Position numbers and translations under genes: made by a program. This document shows, one piece after another, positions 8,225-17,527 of a stretch of 64,000 nt of DNA. The notes under the pieces were generated by a model. The model was not told the origin of the DNA and did not search any database. It worked only from the letters and a program-made list of their open reading frames with translations. Where the stretch lies: NCBI GenBank assembly GCA_015257455.1, contig JABZKD010000002.1, forward strand, positions 1-64,000. Direction: 5' to 3'. How positions within the stretch are numbered: position 1 is the first letter of the stretch; each line of letters opens with the position of its first letter. The DNA is from Nanosynbacter sp. (GTDB lineage Bacteria; Patescibacteriota; Saccharimonadia; Saccharimonadales; Saccharimonadaceae).

Positions 8225-10369
8225 ATGCCAATCATCACAAATCTCTTCCCGGATATTTTTCTGGTGCCGCGTCAAAAAATCATTCAGAAATTCTGCGCGA
8301 CACTCTGTCTTGGCTTGGCTTTTAATTTCTTGATGATTACGCAAAATACTTCCGCTTTTACCCCAAGACTCAGTGTTTCAATCGACCAAACCCAAATTTC
8401 TAACATCGATGGTACCGATATCATTTTTGGCTCGAATCCAGATCGCAGTTCTAGTGTGCCATTTTCAATCAATGTGAATACTAATAACCGTACTGGCTAC
8501 AAAGTTTTTATCTCATCTAAGGACGAAAATACCGCACTAAAATCCGGTGGTCTTCGTATCAATTCCATTAGTCAATCTGAATCACTGGGCAACTTCCAGG
8601 ATAATGAATGGGGTATCTCTGCTCTCGGTACTACTGGTAGCTACTTACCAGTTTCTCCTGCTTCAAGTCCATACAAGTTAAAGGAATCCGACACTCATGC
8701 CAAGCAAGGTGATAATATTAATCTTTCTGTTGGATTGAAGCTCTCTGGTGCTCTTCAGCCGGGTATTTACCAGAACCAACTAGTCGTCTCCGTGATCACT
8801 AATCCACTCGATAATATTACTCGTCTCGCTCCTGGTCCAAATATTCAGGCCGCCATGAGTGAATTGACGAATGGTCATCTCGAGGAAGTTACTTCTGTGA
8901 AATGGCAAGGCCCTGCATCCTTACCGACTCTCACCCCGGCCAAGCCAACCTATGAAGATTTTGGTTATAAAAATGTCTCGCTCGATGACACCTATGATCC
9001 GATTTACCTCTATTATGACCAGGCCACTAAGTCCATGATTTTTCAGTCCACCCCGGCCGCGATCGATGTCTATCTCAATAAAGATAGCTCCGAGATGTTT
9101 AATAATCTATCGAAAATGACCTCGATTGATTTGTCTCATTTTGATTCTCGCGAAGTGGAAACTCTTGCTGACTTCCTAATGAATGCTGAAAGTCTTGCTT
9201 CTGTTGATGTTTCGCATTTCGATGTGCGCAAAGTTAAGGATTTTCAGGGGATGTTCTATAGTAATTCATCACTCACTTCTCTAGACTTAACCAGTTTTCA
9301 TACCGATTCCGCTACTAATTTCTATCAAATGTTCTTCTTGTGTAGCCAAGTTTCCGATCTGAAAATTCCAAATTTCAAAACCGGTAAAGTTACTCACTTT
9401 GAGTCAATGTTTGGTTCGATGGATGCTCTGGAGTCGCTTGACCTTACGCATTTTGATGTCAGTAGTGGTGAAAATTTTGATTTTATGTTTGCCGGTAACG
9501 CCGCAATGACTAATCTAAATATTAGCAACTGGTATACGCCGAAGGCTAAAGATATGAATAGTATGTTCTATATGATGTACGCACTTCCTCATCTTGATAT
9601 TTCACACTTTGATACCTCGAACGTCACGAATATGGAGAGTATGTTCTACGAAATGAATGCCCTTGAAGAGCTTAATGTGAGCCATTTCCGTACTAGCAAT
9701 GTGACGAAGATGGGTTCAATGTTCTATAACGTTAGTAATGTACGTAATCTGGATGTTTCAAATTTTGACACCAGTAATGTAGAAGATATGCAGGCGATGT
9801 TCTATGGTATGGAATCTGTCGAACATCTCAATCTCTCTAATTTTGACACCAGAAAGGTTAAAAATATGACCCGTATGTTCCGCAGTATTAATGCTATTTC
9901 TGAGCTTGATCTCTCTAACTTCGATACCAGAAACGTCACCTTGATGCGATCAATGTTTAATGATAATAAAAAGCTTTCAAAAATTATTTTCAGTAAGAAA
10001 TTTGATACCTCAAATGTAGTAGACATGCAATATATGTTCGGTAGTATGTGTGCCTATAAAGAACTTGACCTTACTACTGCGAACTTTAAGACATCCAAGG
10101 TTGGACACTTTGATTTTATGTTTGAAAATACTCGTTGTACAGCGCCAGCACTAGAAAAAATTTACGTCGAAGAGGATTTTGACATTACCGCCACTAAAGA
10201 TCCTTCTGTGGCCTTCAACCCGGCTTATAATAAATATATTTTCACCAATCAAACCTTATTGCGTGGTGGAAATGGTGGCTACTGGACCAACCCAGCCGAC
10301 GCTAACCTCGATGGTTTGCGCATCGATCAGCCAGGACGCAAGGGTTACTTCACTTTGAAGACTCCATAA
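8225..10369 (+). CDS. BspA-like (DUF285) surface protein, longest complete paralogue
   Basis: This 714-residue protein has a hydrophobic segment (about 24-42) followed by FTPRLSVSIDQ, a beta domain with the WGI/WGY motif seen in all paralogues, and about 13 repeats of roughly 26 residues. It ends in GGNGGYWTNPADANLDGL, then GYFTLKTP. The first six repeats are degenerate (for example YQMFFLCSQVSDLKIPNFKT), whereas the later ones fit the FDTSNVTNM consensus. This suggests older and newer repeat units in one protein. It is divergent from ftsA and has its own promoter. Confidence 0.85.
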   Translation: MPIITNLFPDIFLVPRQKIIQKFCATLCLGLAFNFLMITQNTSAFTPRLSVSIDQTQISNIDGTDIIFGSNPDRSSSVPFSINVNTNNRTGYKVFISSKDENTALKSGGLRINSISQSESLGNFQDNEWGISALGTTGSYLPVSPASSPYKLKESDTHAKQGDNINLSVGLKLSGALQPGIYQNQLVVSVITNPLDNITRLAPGPNIQAAMSELTNGHLEEVTSVKWQGPASLPTLTPAKPTYEDFGYKNVSLDDTYDPIYLYYDQATKSMIFQSTPAAIDVYLNKDSSEMFNNLSKMTSIDLSHFDSREVETLADFLMNAESLASVDVSHFDVRKVKDFQGMFYSNSSLTSLDLTSFHTDSATNFYQMFFLCSQVSDLKIPNFKTGKVTHFESMFGSMDALESLDLTHFDVSSGENFDFMFAGNAAMTNLNISNWYTPKAKDMNSMFYMMYALPHLDISHFDTSNVTNMESMFYEMNALEELNVSHFRTSNVTKMGSMFYNVSNVRNLDVSNFDTSNVEDMQAMFYGMESVEHLNLSNFDTRKVKNMTRMFRSINAISELDLSNFDTRNVTLMRSMFNDNKKLSKIIFSKKFDTSNVVDMQYMFGSMCAYKELDLTTANFKTSKVGHFDFMFENTRCTAPALEKIYVEEDFDITATKDPSVAFNPAYNKYIFTNQTLLRGGNGGYWTNPADANLDGLRIDQPGRKGYFTLKTP

Positions 10370-10402
10370 TTACTTATAAACTAATTAAAACTCAAAAAAA
10401 CT

Positions 10403-10413
10403 TATGCTAAAAT
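10403..10413 (+). promoter_or_regulatory. Extended -10 element of fifth BspA-like gene
   Basis: TATGCTAAAAT contains the upstream in-frame ATG at 10404, so that ATG cannot be in the transcript. The next in-frame ATG at 10425 lies 11 bases downstream. Confidence 0.7.
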
Positions 10414-10424
10414 GGACAAAGTAT

Positions 10425-12122
10425 ATGTTTAGAAAAATTATTGAAAAATCTAAAACTCAAATTATCCACACCGCACTTTTAACTTTTCTTGTGGCGTTGA
10501 CTTTTAATGCTTTCTTTTTCGTGAAAAATACAGAAGCTCTGCGCGTGCCTGCTCTCGCGGTTTCTTTTAGTTCAACTCCACAAATTAATGGCACTGCGAT
10601 TATTAATTCTACTACTCAGACAGCGACATATTTAATGGCTGTTACGGTATACTCTGATAATCTTACTGGTTATCAAGCGACTATAAGTACAGAAGATAAT
10701 GAAACTGCTATGACTAGTGTTACTAATACTGATCGTATCGAATCTATTAGTCAGAATACGCCACTAGCAAATTTTCCGACCAATACCTGGGGCATCAGAT
10801 TGGGGGATTATGGCGATTTTGTTCCTATTCCTTCAGCTTCCACGCCAATGACGCTTGCCCTGTTGGGGTCCAAATCAGTAACCAATACGGACTTCTATCA
10901 GGCGAACGTAGGGGTGAAGCTAGCTTCTAACCTTACTAGTGGTCAATATACTAATAGTCTTGTAGTTTCCGTAGTTACGCATGATTATCCGCCTCGCGCC
11001 TTAACCCTTCCAAGTCTCTATTGGCGTAATGCCATGAAGGATACTTCTGGCGGTCTTGATAAAATTAAACATTTTGCCCGCAGTATGTCTCCACCAACGG
11101 CTGGTGATAATCCGGTACATCTTGAGGATGACGGTACTTCGGATACGGAAATTCTCGGTTGGTTCGACCCAGCTGTTGAAACTTTTTATTATTATAGTCT
11201 TGCCGATAAAGTGGAACTGAATAGTGATAGCTCTTACATGTTCCTTGATTTTACTAATCTGGCCGATATTGAACTCTCAGGGTTCGACACTCGTTCGGTT
11301 GTTAATATGCAGGGGATGTTCAGAAACACCGGCCTCACTAGTTTGGATCTCTCCAGTTTCGATACCGAAAACGTCACCGATATGTCCGGTATGTTCTATG
11401 ATGTAAAAAATCTCACAAACCTCGATCTCACTCCGCTAAATACTAGTAAAGTTACGGACATGCATTATATGTTTACCAATATGAGTAGCCTCACTTCATT
11501 AAATCTCTCACGCATCAATACTTCTAAAGTTACCAATATGACCGGCATGTTCTGGGGTGTGAAAAACTTACCAACTCTTGATCTTTCCAAGTTTGACACC
11601 CGAAACGTCACCGATATGTCACAAATGTTCTTTCAAGCGGAGAAGCTTACTAATCTCGATTTATCCTCTTTTGATACTTCTAAAGTTACCACCATGTTTG
11701 ACATGTTTAACATGATGAAATCGCTTACTAATCTTAAATTCAGTAAGAAATTTAATACCGGTCAGGTGCAAAATATGCAAGGTATGTTCGCTAACCTGAT
11801 GAATATTCAGGAAATTGACCTCTCGCAGGCCGACTTTGACACCTCGAATGTGACGAACTTCTTTGGCATGTTTACCTATTATTTACATACGACTGCCCCA
11901 TCCAAGCTTCAGCGTATTTATGTCGAAGCCGGTAAGGACTTTAATACCTCGAAAGCCGCTCCCACTAACTACGCCCAAAATATTAATTCACAAATCTTTA
12001 GCGATCAATTATTGCTCCGCGGTGGTAATGGTTCTTATACGCCAAATCCAGCCTATGCTGATCTCTCTTGGCTTCGCATCGACCGTGGTGCTGCCCAGCC
12101 AGGTTATTTTACCGCCAAGTAA
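10425..12122 (+). CDS. BspA-like (DUF285) leucine-rich-repeat surface protein
   Basis: About 565 residues starting MFRKIIEKSK. The longer reading from 10404 begins inside the -10 box and is rejected. It has a hydrophobic segment (about 12-35), an EALRVPALAVSFS junction, a beta domain, about eight repeats and a C-terminus with GGNGSYTPNPAYADLSWL and GYFTAK. It ends only 2 bp before the nusA -35 box. It is more divergent at both ends than the array at 1177-6584, so it probably diverged earlier. The repeat and C-terminal architecture puts it firmly in the same family. Confidence 0.83.
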   Translation: MFRKIIEKSKTQIIHTALLTFLVALTFNAFFFVKNTEALRVPALAVSFSSTPQINGTAIINSTTQTATYLMAVTVYSDNLTGYQATISTEDNETAMTSVTNTDRIESISQNTPLANFPTNTWGIRLGDYGDFVPIPSASTPMTLALLGSKSVTNTDFYQANVGVKLASNLTSGQYTNSLVVSVVTHDYPPRALTLPSLYWRNAMKDTSGGLDKIKHFARSMSPPTAGDNPVHLEDDGTSDTEILGWFDPAVETFYYYSLADKVELNSDSSYMFLDFTNLADIELSGFDTRSVVNMQGMFRNTGLTSLDLSSFDTENVTDMSGMFYDVKNLTNLDLTPLNTSKVTDMHYMFTNMSSLTSLNLSRINTSKVTNMTGMFWGVKNLPTLDLSKFDTRNVTDMSQMFFQAEKLTNLDLSSFDTSKVTTMFDMFNMMKSLTNLKFSKKFNTGQVQNMQGMFANLMNIQEIDLSQADFDTSNVTNFFGMFTYYLHTTAPSKLQRIYVEAGKDFNTSKAAPTNYAQNINSQIFSDQLLLRGGNGSYTPNPAYADLSWLRIDRGAAQPGYFTAK

Positions 12123-12123
12123 T

Positions 12124-12151
12124 TTGACAATCTCATTTTCTTCGCTATAAT
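12124..12151 (+). promoter_or_regulatory. nusA promoter
   Basis: Consensus -35 TTGACA (12124-12129) and -10 TATAAT (12146-12151) with a 16-bp spacer, giving a leader of about 55 nt with a hairpin. Confidence 0.85.
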
Positions 12152-12167
12152 AGAAATATATACTTTT

Positions 12168-12193
12168 AATATCCGGCCGCAAGGTCGGATATT
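12168..12193 (+). promoter_or_regulatory. nusA leader hairpin with GCAA tetraloop
   Basis: A stem of 10-11 bp (ATATCCGGCC/GGTCGGATAT, one G-T wobble) is closed by a GNRA tetraloop GCAA and followed by TTTTA. It lies between the promoter and the Shine-Dalgarno AAAGAAAGGA. It could be an attenuator through which NusA regulates itself, or an mRNA-stability stem. A similar hairpin precedes htpX. Confidence 0.6.
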
Positions 12194-12215
12194 TTAGACT
12201 AAAAGAAAGGAAAAT

Positions 12216-13403
12216 ATGGAAGGTTTAGACCTTAAACAGATGTCTCAGATGGTGAAAATTATCGCCGAAGAGAAGAATCTCCCAGAAGAAACTGTTTTGA
12301 ATATTATCGAAACTGCCATTGCCGCCGCTTGGCGTAAAGAAGAAGGTGAAAAGGACATGAATGTTCGCGCCGTACTTAACCGCGAAACTGGTGGTGCTAC
12401 CGTCTTTATCGCTAAGGAAGTAATCGAAGATGGTTTGGCGTATAATCCAGCCACCGAAATTCCAGAAGGTGAAGCTGAAGGTAAGGCTATCGGTGAAACT
12501 TTTGAAGAATCTCACCCAGTTACTAAATTTGGTCGCGTCGCTTCTATGACTGCCAAGCAGGTAATTATGCAACGTCTCCGCGAAGCTGAACATGAAGCCA
12601 TCCTTTCCATCTTTGAAGATAAAATCGGTAGCATCATGACCGGTATGGTGGCTCGTGTCGAACGTAATATCGTGCGTATTGATTTTGGACGTACCACTGG
12701 TATTATGCTCAAATCTGACCAAATCGACGGTGAGTATTACCAAGTTGGTTCCCGTATCAAGGTTTTGATCAAGACTATCGAGCGCAACGAACGTGGTGCT
12801 CAGCTTCTCGTTAGCCGCAGCTCTGCTGATTTCATTAAGCAGCTCTTTGTTCAGGAAGTCCCTGAAATCGAAACTGGTGTGGTCGAAATTCGTGCCATCG
12901 CCCGTGAGGCTGGTCGCCGTACTAAGATTGCTGTCACTAGCACCGTTCCAGGTGTCGATCCAGTCGGTACCTTCGTCGGTGGTCGTGGCGTACGCGTCCA
13001 GGCTGTGATGAATGAAATTGGTGATCGTGAAAAAATCGACATTATCAACTGGAGCGAAAATCTCTCTGAGTTCATCCGTGAAGCTTTGAGTCCAGCCGAA
13101 ATCACTCGTGTCGAAATCGAAGATAAGCGCGCCAAGGTTTATGTCACCGAAGATCAGCAATCTGTCGCCATTGGTCGCCAAGGTCAAAACGTCCGTCTCG
13201 CTTCTATGCTTACTGGTATCGAACTCGATATTGAGCTCGCCGAAGCCCCAAAGAAGAAAAAGCGCGCCAACGTGGAAGATTCTTTACTTTCTGCCTTACA
13301 GGAAAATGAATCCGAAGCTGAGACTGTAGCTTCTGAAGAAGCTGAGGAATCTGCTGAAGCTGAAGCTAATGCAGAATCTAAAGAATCTACTGACGCTGAA
13401 TAG
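12216..13403 (+). CDS. nusA: Transcription elongation/termination factor NusA
   Basis: NusA binds RNA polymerase and nascent RNA to control pausing, termination and antitermination. This 395-residue protein has the N-terminal polymerase-binding domain (about 1-110), an S1 domain (about 130-200, GSIMTGMVARVERNIVRIDF) and two KH domains (about 205-345, including AIGRQGQNVRLAS). The tail is Glu/Ala/Ser-rich (about 350-395), without the duplicated acidic domain of enterobacterial NusA. A Shine-Dalgarno AAAGAAAGG precedes the ATG. It is not next to rimP or infB as in most bacteria and appears monocistronic, with a terminator just after it. Confidence 0.95.
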   Translation: MEGLDLKQMSQMVKIIAEEKNLPEETVLNIIETAIAAAWRKEEGEKDMNVRAVLNRETGGATVFIAKEVIEDGLAYNPATEIPEGEAEGKAIGETFEESHPVTKFGRVASMTAKQVIMQRLREAEHEAILSIFEDKIGSIMTGMVARVERNIVRIDFGRTTGIMLKSDQIDGEYYQVGSRIKVLIKTIERNERGAQLLVSRSSADFIKQLFVQEVPEIETGVVEIRAIAREAGRRTKIAVTSTVPGVDPVGTFVGGRGVRVQAVMNEIGDREKIDIINWSENLSEFIREALSPAEITRVEIEDKRAKVYVTEDQQSVAIGRQGQNVRLASMLTGIELDIELAEAPKKKKRANVEDSLLSALQENESEAETVASEEAEESAEAEANAESKESTDAE

Positions 13404-13428
13404 AACAGTAAAGAGCATAACAAAAAAA

Positions 13429-13447
13429 GACCCCGTTCGGGGTCTTT
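13429..13447. terminator. Bidirectional terminator between nusA and rpmA
   Basis: AGACCCC/GGGGTCT stem with loop GTTC, with an A-run before and a T-run after, serving the convergent nusA and rpmA genes. Confidence 0.9.
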
Positions 13448-13448
13448 T

Positions 13449-13721
13449 TTAGCGAACTTCTACGCGGACGCGTGGTAATGAGCGACCAGAGAAGTGAGTT
13501 TTCTTGGTTTTCACAAAAGTGACAACACCATCTTTTGCAGCATGAATGGTGAAATTGCGGGACATGTAAGTACCTTCACCAGCAATTTTGGTGCTTCCGG
13601 TTTGGCGAACTAAAACTTCACCGTTGCGGACTTTTTGGCCACCAAAACGCTTCACGCCAAGACGTTGACCAGCATTGTTGTGGATATTTTTCGCGGTACC
13701 ACCGGCTTTAACATGTGACAT
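13449..13721 (-). CDS. rpmA: 50S ribosomal protein L27
   Basis: 90 residues beginning MSHVKAGGTAKN, the usual L27 start without a cleavable extension. The basic central region GQRLGVKRFGGQKVRNGEV.. and GSTKIAGEGTYMSRNFTI match the family. L27 sits near the peptidyl-transferase centre. Its start lies inside the end of the upstream methyltransferase gene (14-bp overlap), so the two are cotranscribed. The usual neighbour rplU (L21) is absent here. Confidence 0.95.
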   Translation of the reverse strand: MSHVKAGGTAKNIHNNAGQRLGVKRFGGQKVRNGEVLVRQTGSTKIAGEGTYMSRNFTIHAAKDGVVTFVKTKKTHFSGRSLPRVRVEVR

Positions 13722-14922
13722 TTTTTGCCTTACTCTTTCTTAATACTATTATTTCTCGAGCCACAATCTGCCCTTCACGATAATAAATCATGTCAGACTG
13801 ACTCAAGCCTTGAAACTTTGCTAAATTATAACCCATATCTGTAATTTCGTCAATAATTGAAAGCCTTGAGTAGTGACTATCTTCACGTAACCAGGCCGGC
13901 ACCGCAATCACCACAGGGGTATCATCCTCAATCTGCTTGGCGAGGTTCTTTAAAAAGCCGAGAATAATGCGTTTACATTTCTGTTTTTCATCTTTTAATT
14001 TAATTTCGACTGGTGGTTTTGACATTGGCGAGCCGAGGAAACATTCACACGCCACTAGGCCAATTTCTGAGGCTTTTGGCCAAACAAAATCCGTCGCATC
14101 GCCAGTGTAGATGGAATTTAGGAATTGATTTTTTTGTTCCACTAGCTCTGGTTTGATCTTGAAGAAGCGTGCCTTTTTTTCGAGTAGCCAATCCAGGTTT
14201 TTCTGAGTGTATTCCATCATCCGCGGATTAAGATCGCTACCGATTACTGGTTGGCCGAGAATCAAGGCTTCCTGTAAAACCACGCCGGTGCCACAGAACG
14301 GATCAAGCACTTTTTTCGATTCATCAATCTCACCACCCAAATTAATCAAAATTTGCGCTAATTTCGGTGGCAACATCCCTACCTTGGCGTCCCTCGCTGG
14401 GCGCATCTGATCGCGTTCACGATATTTATCGATATTTTGTACACCCAGGCTCAGATAGGTTTCCGAACCCACCAAAATCACTTCTTCAGACCCCGGTTTT
14501 TCGCCTAAATTATTATGAAAGGCTGTAGCTGAAGAAATTTCTGGCCCCCGTGCTTCCACCACGCGCACATTGCGTCCGAGTTTTTTTAATAAACTCTTCA
14601 GCTCCATTGCCTTGCGACGTACTAGATTTTCTACCGCAGACTTTTTATTTTTGTGATTCGAATTCAATGCGTAACTCGAAACTCCGATTGTAATTTTGCC
14701 TTCAGGCTTTTTAGCATTAATCACCTCGGCAAGTTCCCGGAAATTACCAGAAAAAATTTGACCCAATTTAATTGAGCCACCCAATCTATCAATCAAGACG
14801 GCCTTATTAGTTTCAAAAGTCGCAAGTTCTGGCCCGATCAGTTTGGCGTTTTGGTCGTAAATTGCTTGGATTTCCGCCAAAGATATTTTTGGAAGTCGTC
14901 CCAGCACTGCAATGTATTTCAT
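13708..14922 (-). CDS. THUMP/Trm11-like RNA methyltransferase
   Basis: A 404-residue SAM-dependent methyltransferase of the Trm11/TrmG10 type, which methylates tRNA guanosines in archaea and eukaryotes. The C-terminal half has motif I VLDPFCGTGVVLQEAL (about 217-232) and the acidic loop GSDLNPRM. The N-terminal part (1-170) is a plausible THUMP-like RNA-binding region. The usual (N/D)PP(Y/F) catalytic motif is not obvious; ACECFLGSPMSKPP stands at about its position, so activity is uncertain. It overlaps rpmA by 14 bp, a translation-related operon. Substrate unknown. Confidence 0.72.
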   Translation of the reverse strand: MKYIAVLGRLPKISLAEIQAIYDQNAKLIGPELATFETNKAVLIDRLGGSIKLGQIFSGNFRELAEVINAKKPEGKITIGVSSYALNSNHKNKKSAVENLVRRKAMELKSLLKKLGRNVRVVEARGPEISSATAFHNNLGEKPGSEEVILVGSETYLSLGVQNIDKYRERDQMRPARDAKVGMLPPKLAQILINLGGEIDESKKVLDPFCGTGVVLQEALILGQPVIGSDLNPRMMEYTQKNLDWLLEKKARFFKIKPELVEQKNQFLNSIYTGDATDFVWPKASEIGLVACECFLGSPMSKPPVEIKLKDEKQKCKRIILGFLKNLAKQIEDDTPVVIAVPAWLREDSHYSRLSIIDEITDMGYNLAKFQGLSQSDMIYYREGQIVAREIIVLRKSKAKNVTC

Positions 14923-14954
14923 AATCTTATTTTATCATGTATAATGAAAAAGCT

Positions 14955-16154
14955 ATGTTTAAAAAGATTCTCAGTATTGTCACGTTATTATTAGTCGGTG
15001 TTGTTGTTTATGGCGCTCGTAATGAAATTGTTTCAGCCTTCCAATGTATTTTTGGTGGTCAATGTATGGACGGTTCGCACTTCTCCATTAATTTCTGGAT
15101 TGTTCTACTCTTAATTCCAGAACAACTCTTCATGTATTACAGTGCTGGTAAAATTTTCTTCTCCTATATGGCCGGGAAGGCTAAGTCTCAGAAAAATATC
15201 ACCAGAATTTCCGTTGGTAAATCTACCAAATCTGAGAAAATTAAATCTGGAAAGGCCGATGCTGATACGGATGCCGACGTAAAAGCTTTCGAAAAGCTCA
15301 CCACTTGGCAACTTGCGCGTATTTCATTCGAATTAAACTTCGTCAATCACGCCATTCCTTCTGGTGGCGTCTCTGGTCTCGGCTATATTACTTGGCGCTT
15401 AAAGAATTTTGGCGCGACCGCTGGTCAGGTTAGCTTCATGTATCTCTTGCGCTACGTGATTACTATTCTCGCTAACCAAACTCAAACTATCTTGGCGATT
15501 ATTTTCTTATTAGTGACAAATAGTGTGCCAAATACCGCACTTTGGATGGTCGGGGCTGTAGCTGCCATGAGTGTCGGGGTGATTCTTGGTATTGTTTTGA
15601 TGATTGTGATTGTCTCGAATCGTAAACTTATCGACTTTACTGCCAAAAAGGTGGCGGCCATTATTAATGGATTAGTTCGTACTGTCACTTTTGGTAAGAA
15701 AAAGCAAATTATTGAGACTAAGAAAGTTCAAAAATACTTCTTGGATCTTCATGAAGATTTCCTTACTGCGAAGCGTGATAAAAAGATTTTGGTCGGTCCA
15801 GTGCTTTGGGGCTTCCTCTACAACTTCCTCGAAATTGCCACCTATGAAATTGTCGCCATCGCTATTGGTCACCCAGAAATCTTCCCACAAATCATGGTCG
15901 CAGAAGCTCTCGGCTCGGTTGTCGGTGCGGTTCTTCCTACCCCTGGTGGTGTCGGTGGTTATGAAGGTTCCATGGTTGCCGTGATGACCGTACTTGGTAG
16001 CGATCTCGCGGTTGCTAGTACCACAGTCCTTGTCACTCGTATGATTGTCTTGCTTAATACTATCGTTTCTGGCTATGGTTTCTACCAAAATGCCATCTCT
16101 AAGATTGGTAAAGAAGAGAAACAGAAAATCTTCGAAGGGGAATCTGCGGAGTAA
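14955..16154 (+). CDS. Lysylphosphatidylglycerol-synthase-type membrane protein (UPF0104 flippase-like)
   Basis: A polytopic membrane protein of about 399 residues resembling the flippase-like transmembrane domain of MprF (UPF0104/YbhN). Family signatures are FVNHAIPSGGVSGLGYITWR and LPTPGGVGGYEGSM. It has no soluble aminoacyl-transferase domain, so it is probably a lipid or isoprenoid-linked transport protein, not a full MprF. The start at 14955 is chosen because TATAAT at 14940-14945 lies 9 bases before it and covers the longer start at 14937. Its TAA overlaps the xseA ATG by one base. Confidence 0.78.
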   Translation: MFKKILSIVTLLLVGVVVYGARNEIVSAFQCIFGGQCMDGSHFSINFWIVLLLIPEQLFMYYSAGKIFFSYMAGKAKSQKNITRISVGKSTKSEKIKSGKADADTDADVKAFEKLTTWQLARISFELNFVNHAIPSGGVSGLGYITWRLKNFGATAGQVSFMYLLRYVITILANQTQTILAIIFLLVTNSVPNTALWMVGAVAAMSVGVILGIVLMIVIVSNRKLIDFTAKKVAAIINGLVRTVTFGKKKQIIETKKVQKYFLDLHEDFLTAKRDKKILVGPVLWGFLYNFLEIATYEIVAIAIGHPEIFPQIMVAEALGSVVGAVLPTPGGVGGYEGSMVAVMTVLGSDLAVASTTVLVTRMIVLLNTIVSGYGFYQNAISKIGKEEKQKIFEGESAE

Positions 16155-17266
16155 TGGCCGAATCGCCAAAATATTCCGTCTCTGATTTTATTGCCGTCGC
16201 CAACCACGCCTTAGATTACACTTTTCCGGATTGTGTAGTCTACGGTGAGGTGGCGAATTTTAATGTCAATCAAAATCGTTGGATTTTCTTCGATCTTAAA
16301 GACCAAGAGTCCGTAATTAGTTGTTTTATGGTCGCCTCGAGTCTCCGCATGCCTATCGAAAACGGTATGAAGATTGCCGTTCAGGCCACCCCGAAAATTT
16401 TTAATCGCTCTGGTCGTTTTACTTTGACGATTAAGCAATACGCCTTGATCGGTGAGGGGAATATTAAAAAAGCCTACGAGCTGCTCAAAGCCAAACTTAC
16501 CAAAGAAGGTCTCTTTGATCCGGCTAGAAAGCGAAGTATTCCAGCTAACCTCGAGCGCATCGGTGTGATTTCTTCTACTCAGGCAGCCGGTTATGCTGAC
16601 TTTATTAAAATTATTAATGCTCGCTGGGGTGGCCTAGAAATTCGCGTGGCCAATACTAAGGTCCAGGGTCTTGGTGCGGCCGACCAGGTGATTCGTGCTC
16701 TGGAATTTTTTAATCAAGAAAATAAGGTTCAGATTATCGCCATTATTCGTGGTGGTGGCTCGAAAGAAGACCTCGCTTGTTTTGATGATGAAAAACTCGT
16801 GCGTGCCATCGCGGCTAGTAAAATTCCTGTGATTACCGGGATCGGTCACGAAATTGACACTTCGCTAGCGGATCTCGCGGCCGATATTGTGGCTTCTACG
16901 CCCAGTAATACCGCCGAAATGTTATCAAAAGATAAGAAACTCGAAATTGCCAATCTCTACCGTCTGCTCTCTCGTGCTAAGTTGCAAATCGAACGAAGTT
17001 TTGATACTCCAAAGCTCGAGAATAAGCGTAACCTTCTTCGCGCTAAACAGCAGATTTTAAATCAAATTCTTCGTGAATTAAATCAGTTAAAATCCACCCA
17101 AAAAGTCATCGAAAACCTCAATCCCGAAACCATTCTGAAAAAAGGCTATGCCATCCTCAAAGGTGAGTTAAAAATTGATTCCGAAATTTCGCTAGAAACC
17201 CTCGACTCTGAAATCTCCGCTCGTGTTACAAAAATTAAATCCAAAGAAAGGAAAACTCATGACTAA
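16154..17266 (+). CDS. xseA: Exodeoxyribonuclease VII large subunit
   Basis: XseA is the catalytic and DNA-binding subunit of exonuclease VII, which degrades single-stranded DNA. The protein has 370 residues, shorter than the usual 400-450. It contains an N-terminal OB-fold (about 1-100, YGEVANFNVNQNRWIFFDLKD) and the catalytic core with AIIRGGGSKEDLACFDDE and TGIGHEIDTSLADLAADIVA. The C-terminal coiled coil is shortened. It starts within the stop of the upstream gene (TAATG) and overlaps xseB by 8 bp. Confidence 0.93.
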   Translation: MAESPKYSVSDFIAVANHALDYTFPDCVVYGEVANFNVNQNRWIFFDLKDQESVISCFMVASSLRMPIENGMKIAVQATPKIFNRSGRFTLTIKQYALIGEGNIKKAYELLKAKLTKEGLFDPARKRSIPANLERIGVISSTQAAGYADFIKIINARWGGLEIRVANTKVQGLGAADQVIRALEFFNQENKVQIIAIIRGGGSKEDLACFDDEKLVRAIAASKIPVITGIGHEIDTSLADLAADIVASTPSNTAEMLSKDKKLEIANLYRLLSRAKLQIERSFDTPKLENKRNLLRAKQQILNQILRELNQLKSTQKVIENLNPETILKKGYAILKGELKIDSEISLETLDSEISARVTKIKSKERKTHD

Positions 17267-17456
17267 AAAATCCGTTGGCACTAAAATCGAACAGCTTAAT
17301 CAAAATCTCGAATGGTTCTATGGCGATGATTTTAAGCTCGAAGACGCTGCCAAGAAATACCAAGAGGCCGCCGAGTTGGCTAAGGATATCGAAAAAGAGC
17401 TCGAAACTTTGAAAAATCAAATTGAGGTTATTTCTAAAGATTTTAGCATTGAATAA
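17259..17456 (+). CDS. xseB: Exodeoxyribonuclease VII small subunit
   Basis: 65 residues from ATG 17259, chosen because AAAGAAAGG precedes it. Helical sequence with the family pattern LEDAAKKYQEAAELAKDIEKEL. XseB binds the XseA coiled coil. It overlaps the end of xseA by 8 bp, so the subunits are translationally coupled. Confidence 0.9.
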   Translation: MTKKSVGTKIEQLNQNLEWFYGDDFKLEDAAKKYQEAAELAKDIEKELETLKNQIEVISKDFSIE

Positions 17457-17527
17457 AAATGTTAAATCTCTTTACTAAAATCCTTAAGCTAACTTGTAAA
17501 AAACCCAATTCCTAGTAAAATATAATT

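Noticed and set aside
10404..10424. ATG at 10404 as start of the fifth BspA-like gene
   Set aside because: This ATG is part of the -10 hexamer TATGCTAAAAT; the in-frame ATG at 10425 fits the leaderless spacing of the paralogues.
12225..13187. Long minus-strand ORF opposite nusA (320 codons)
   Set aside because: It is the antisense of a clear NusA coding sequence, lacks a ribosome site, and its translation is low-complexity and matches no family.
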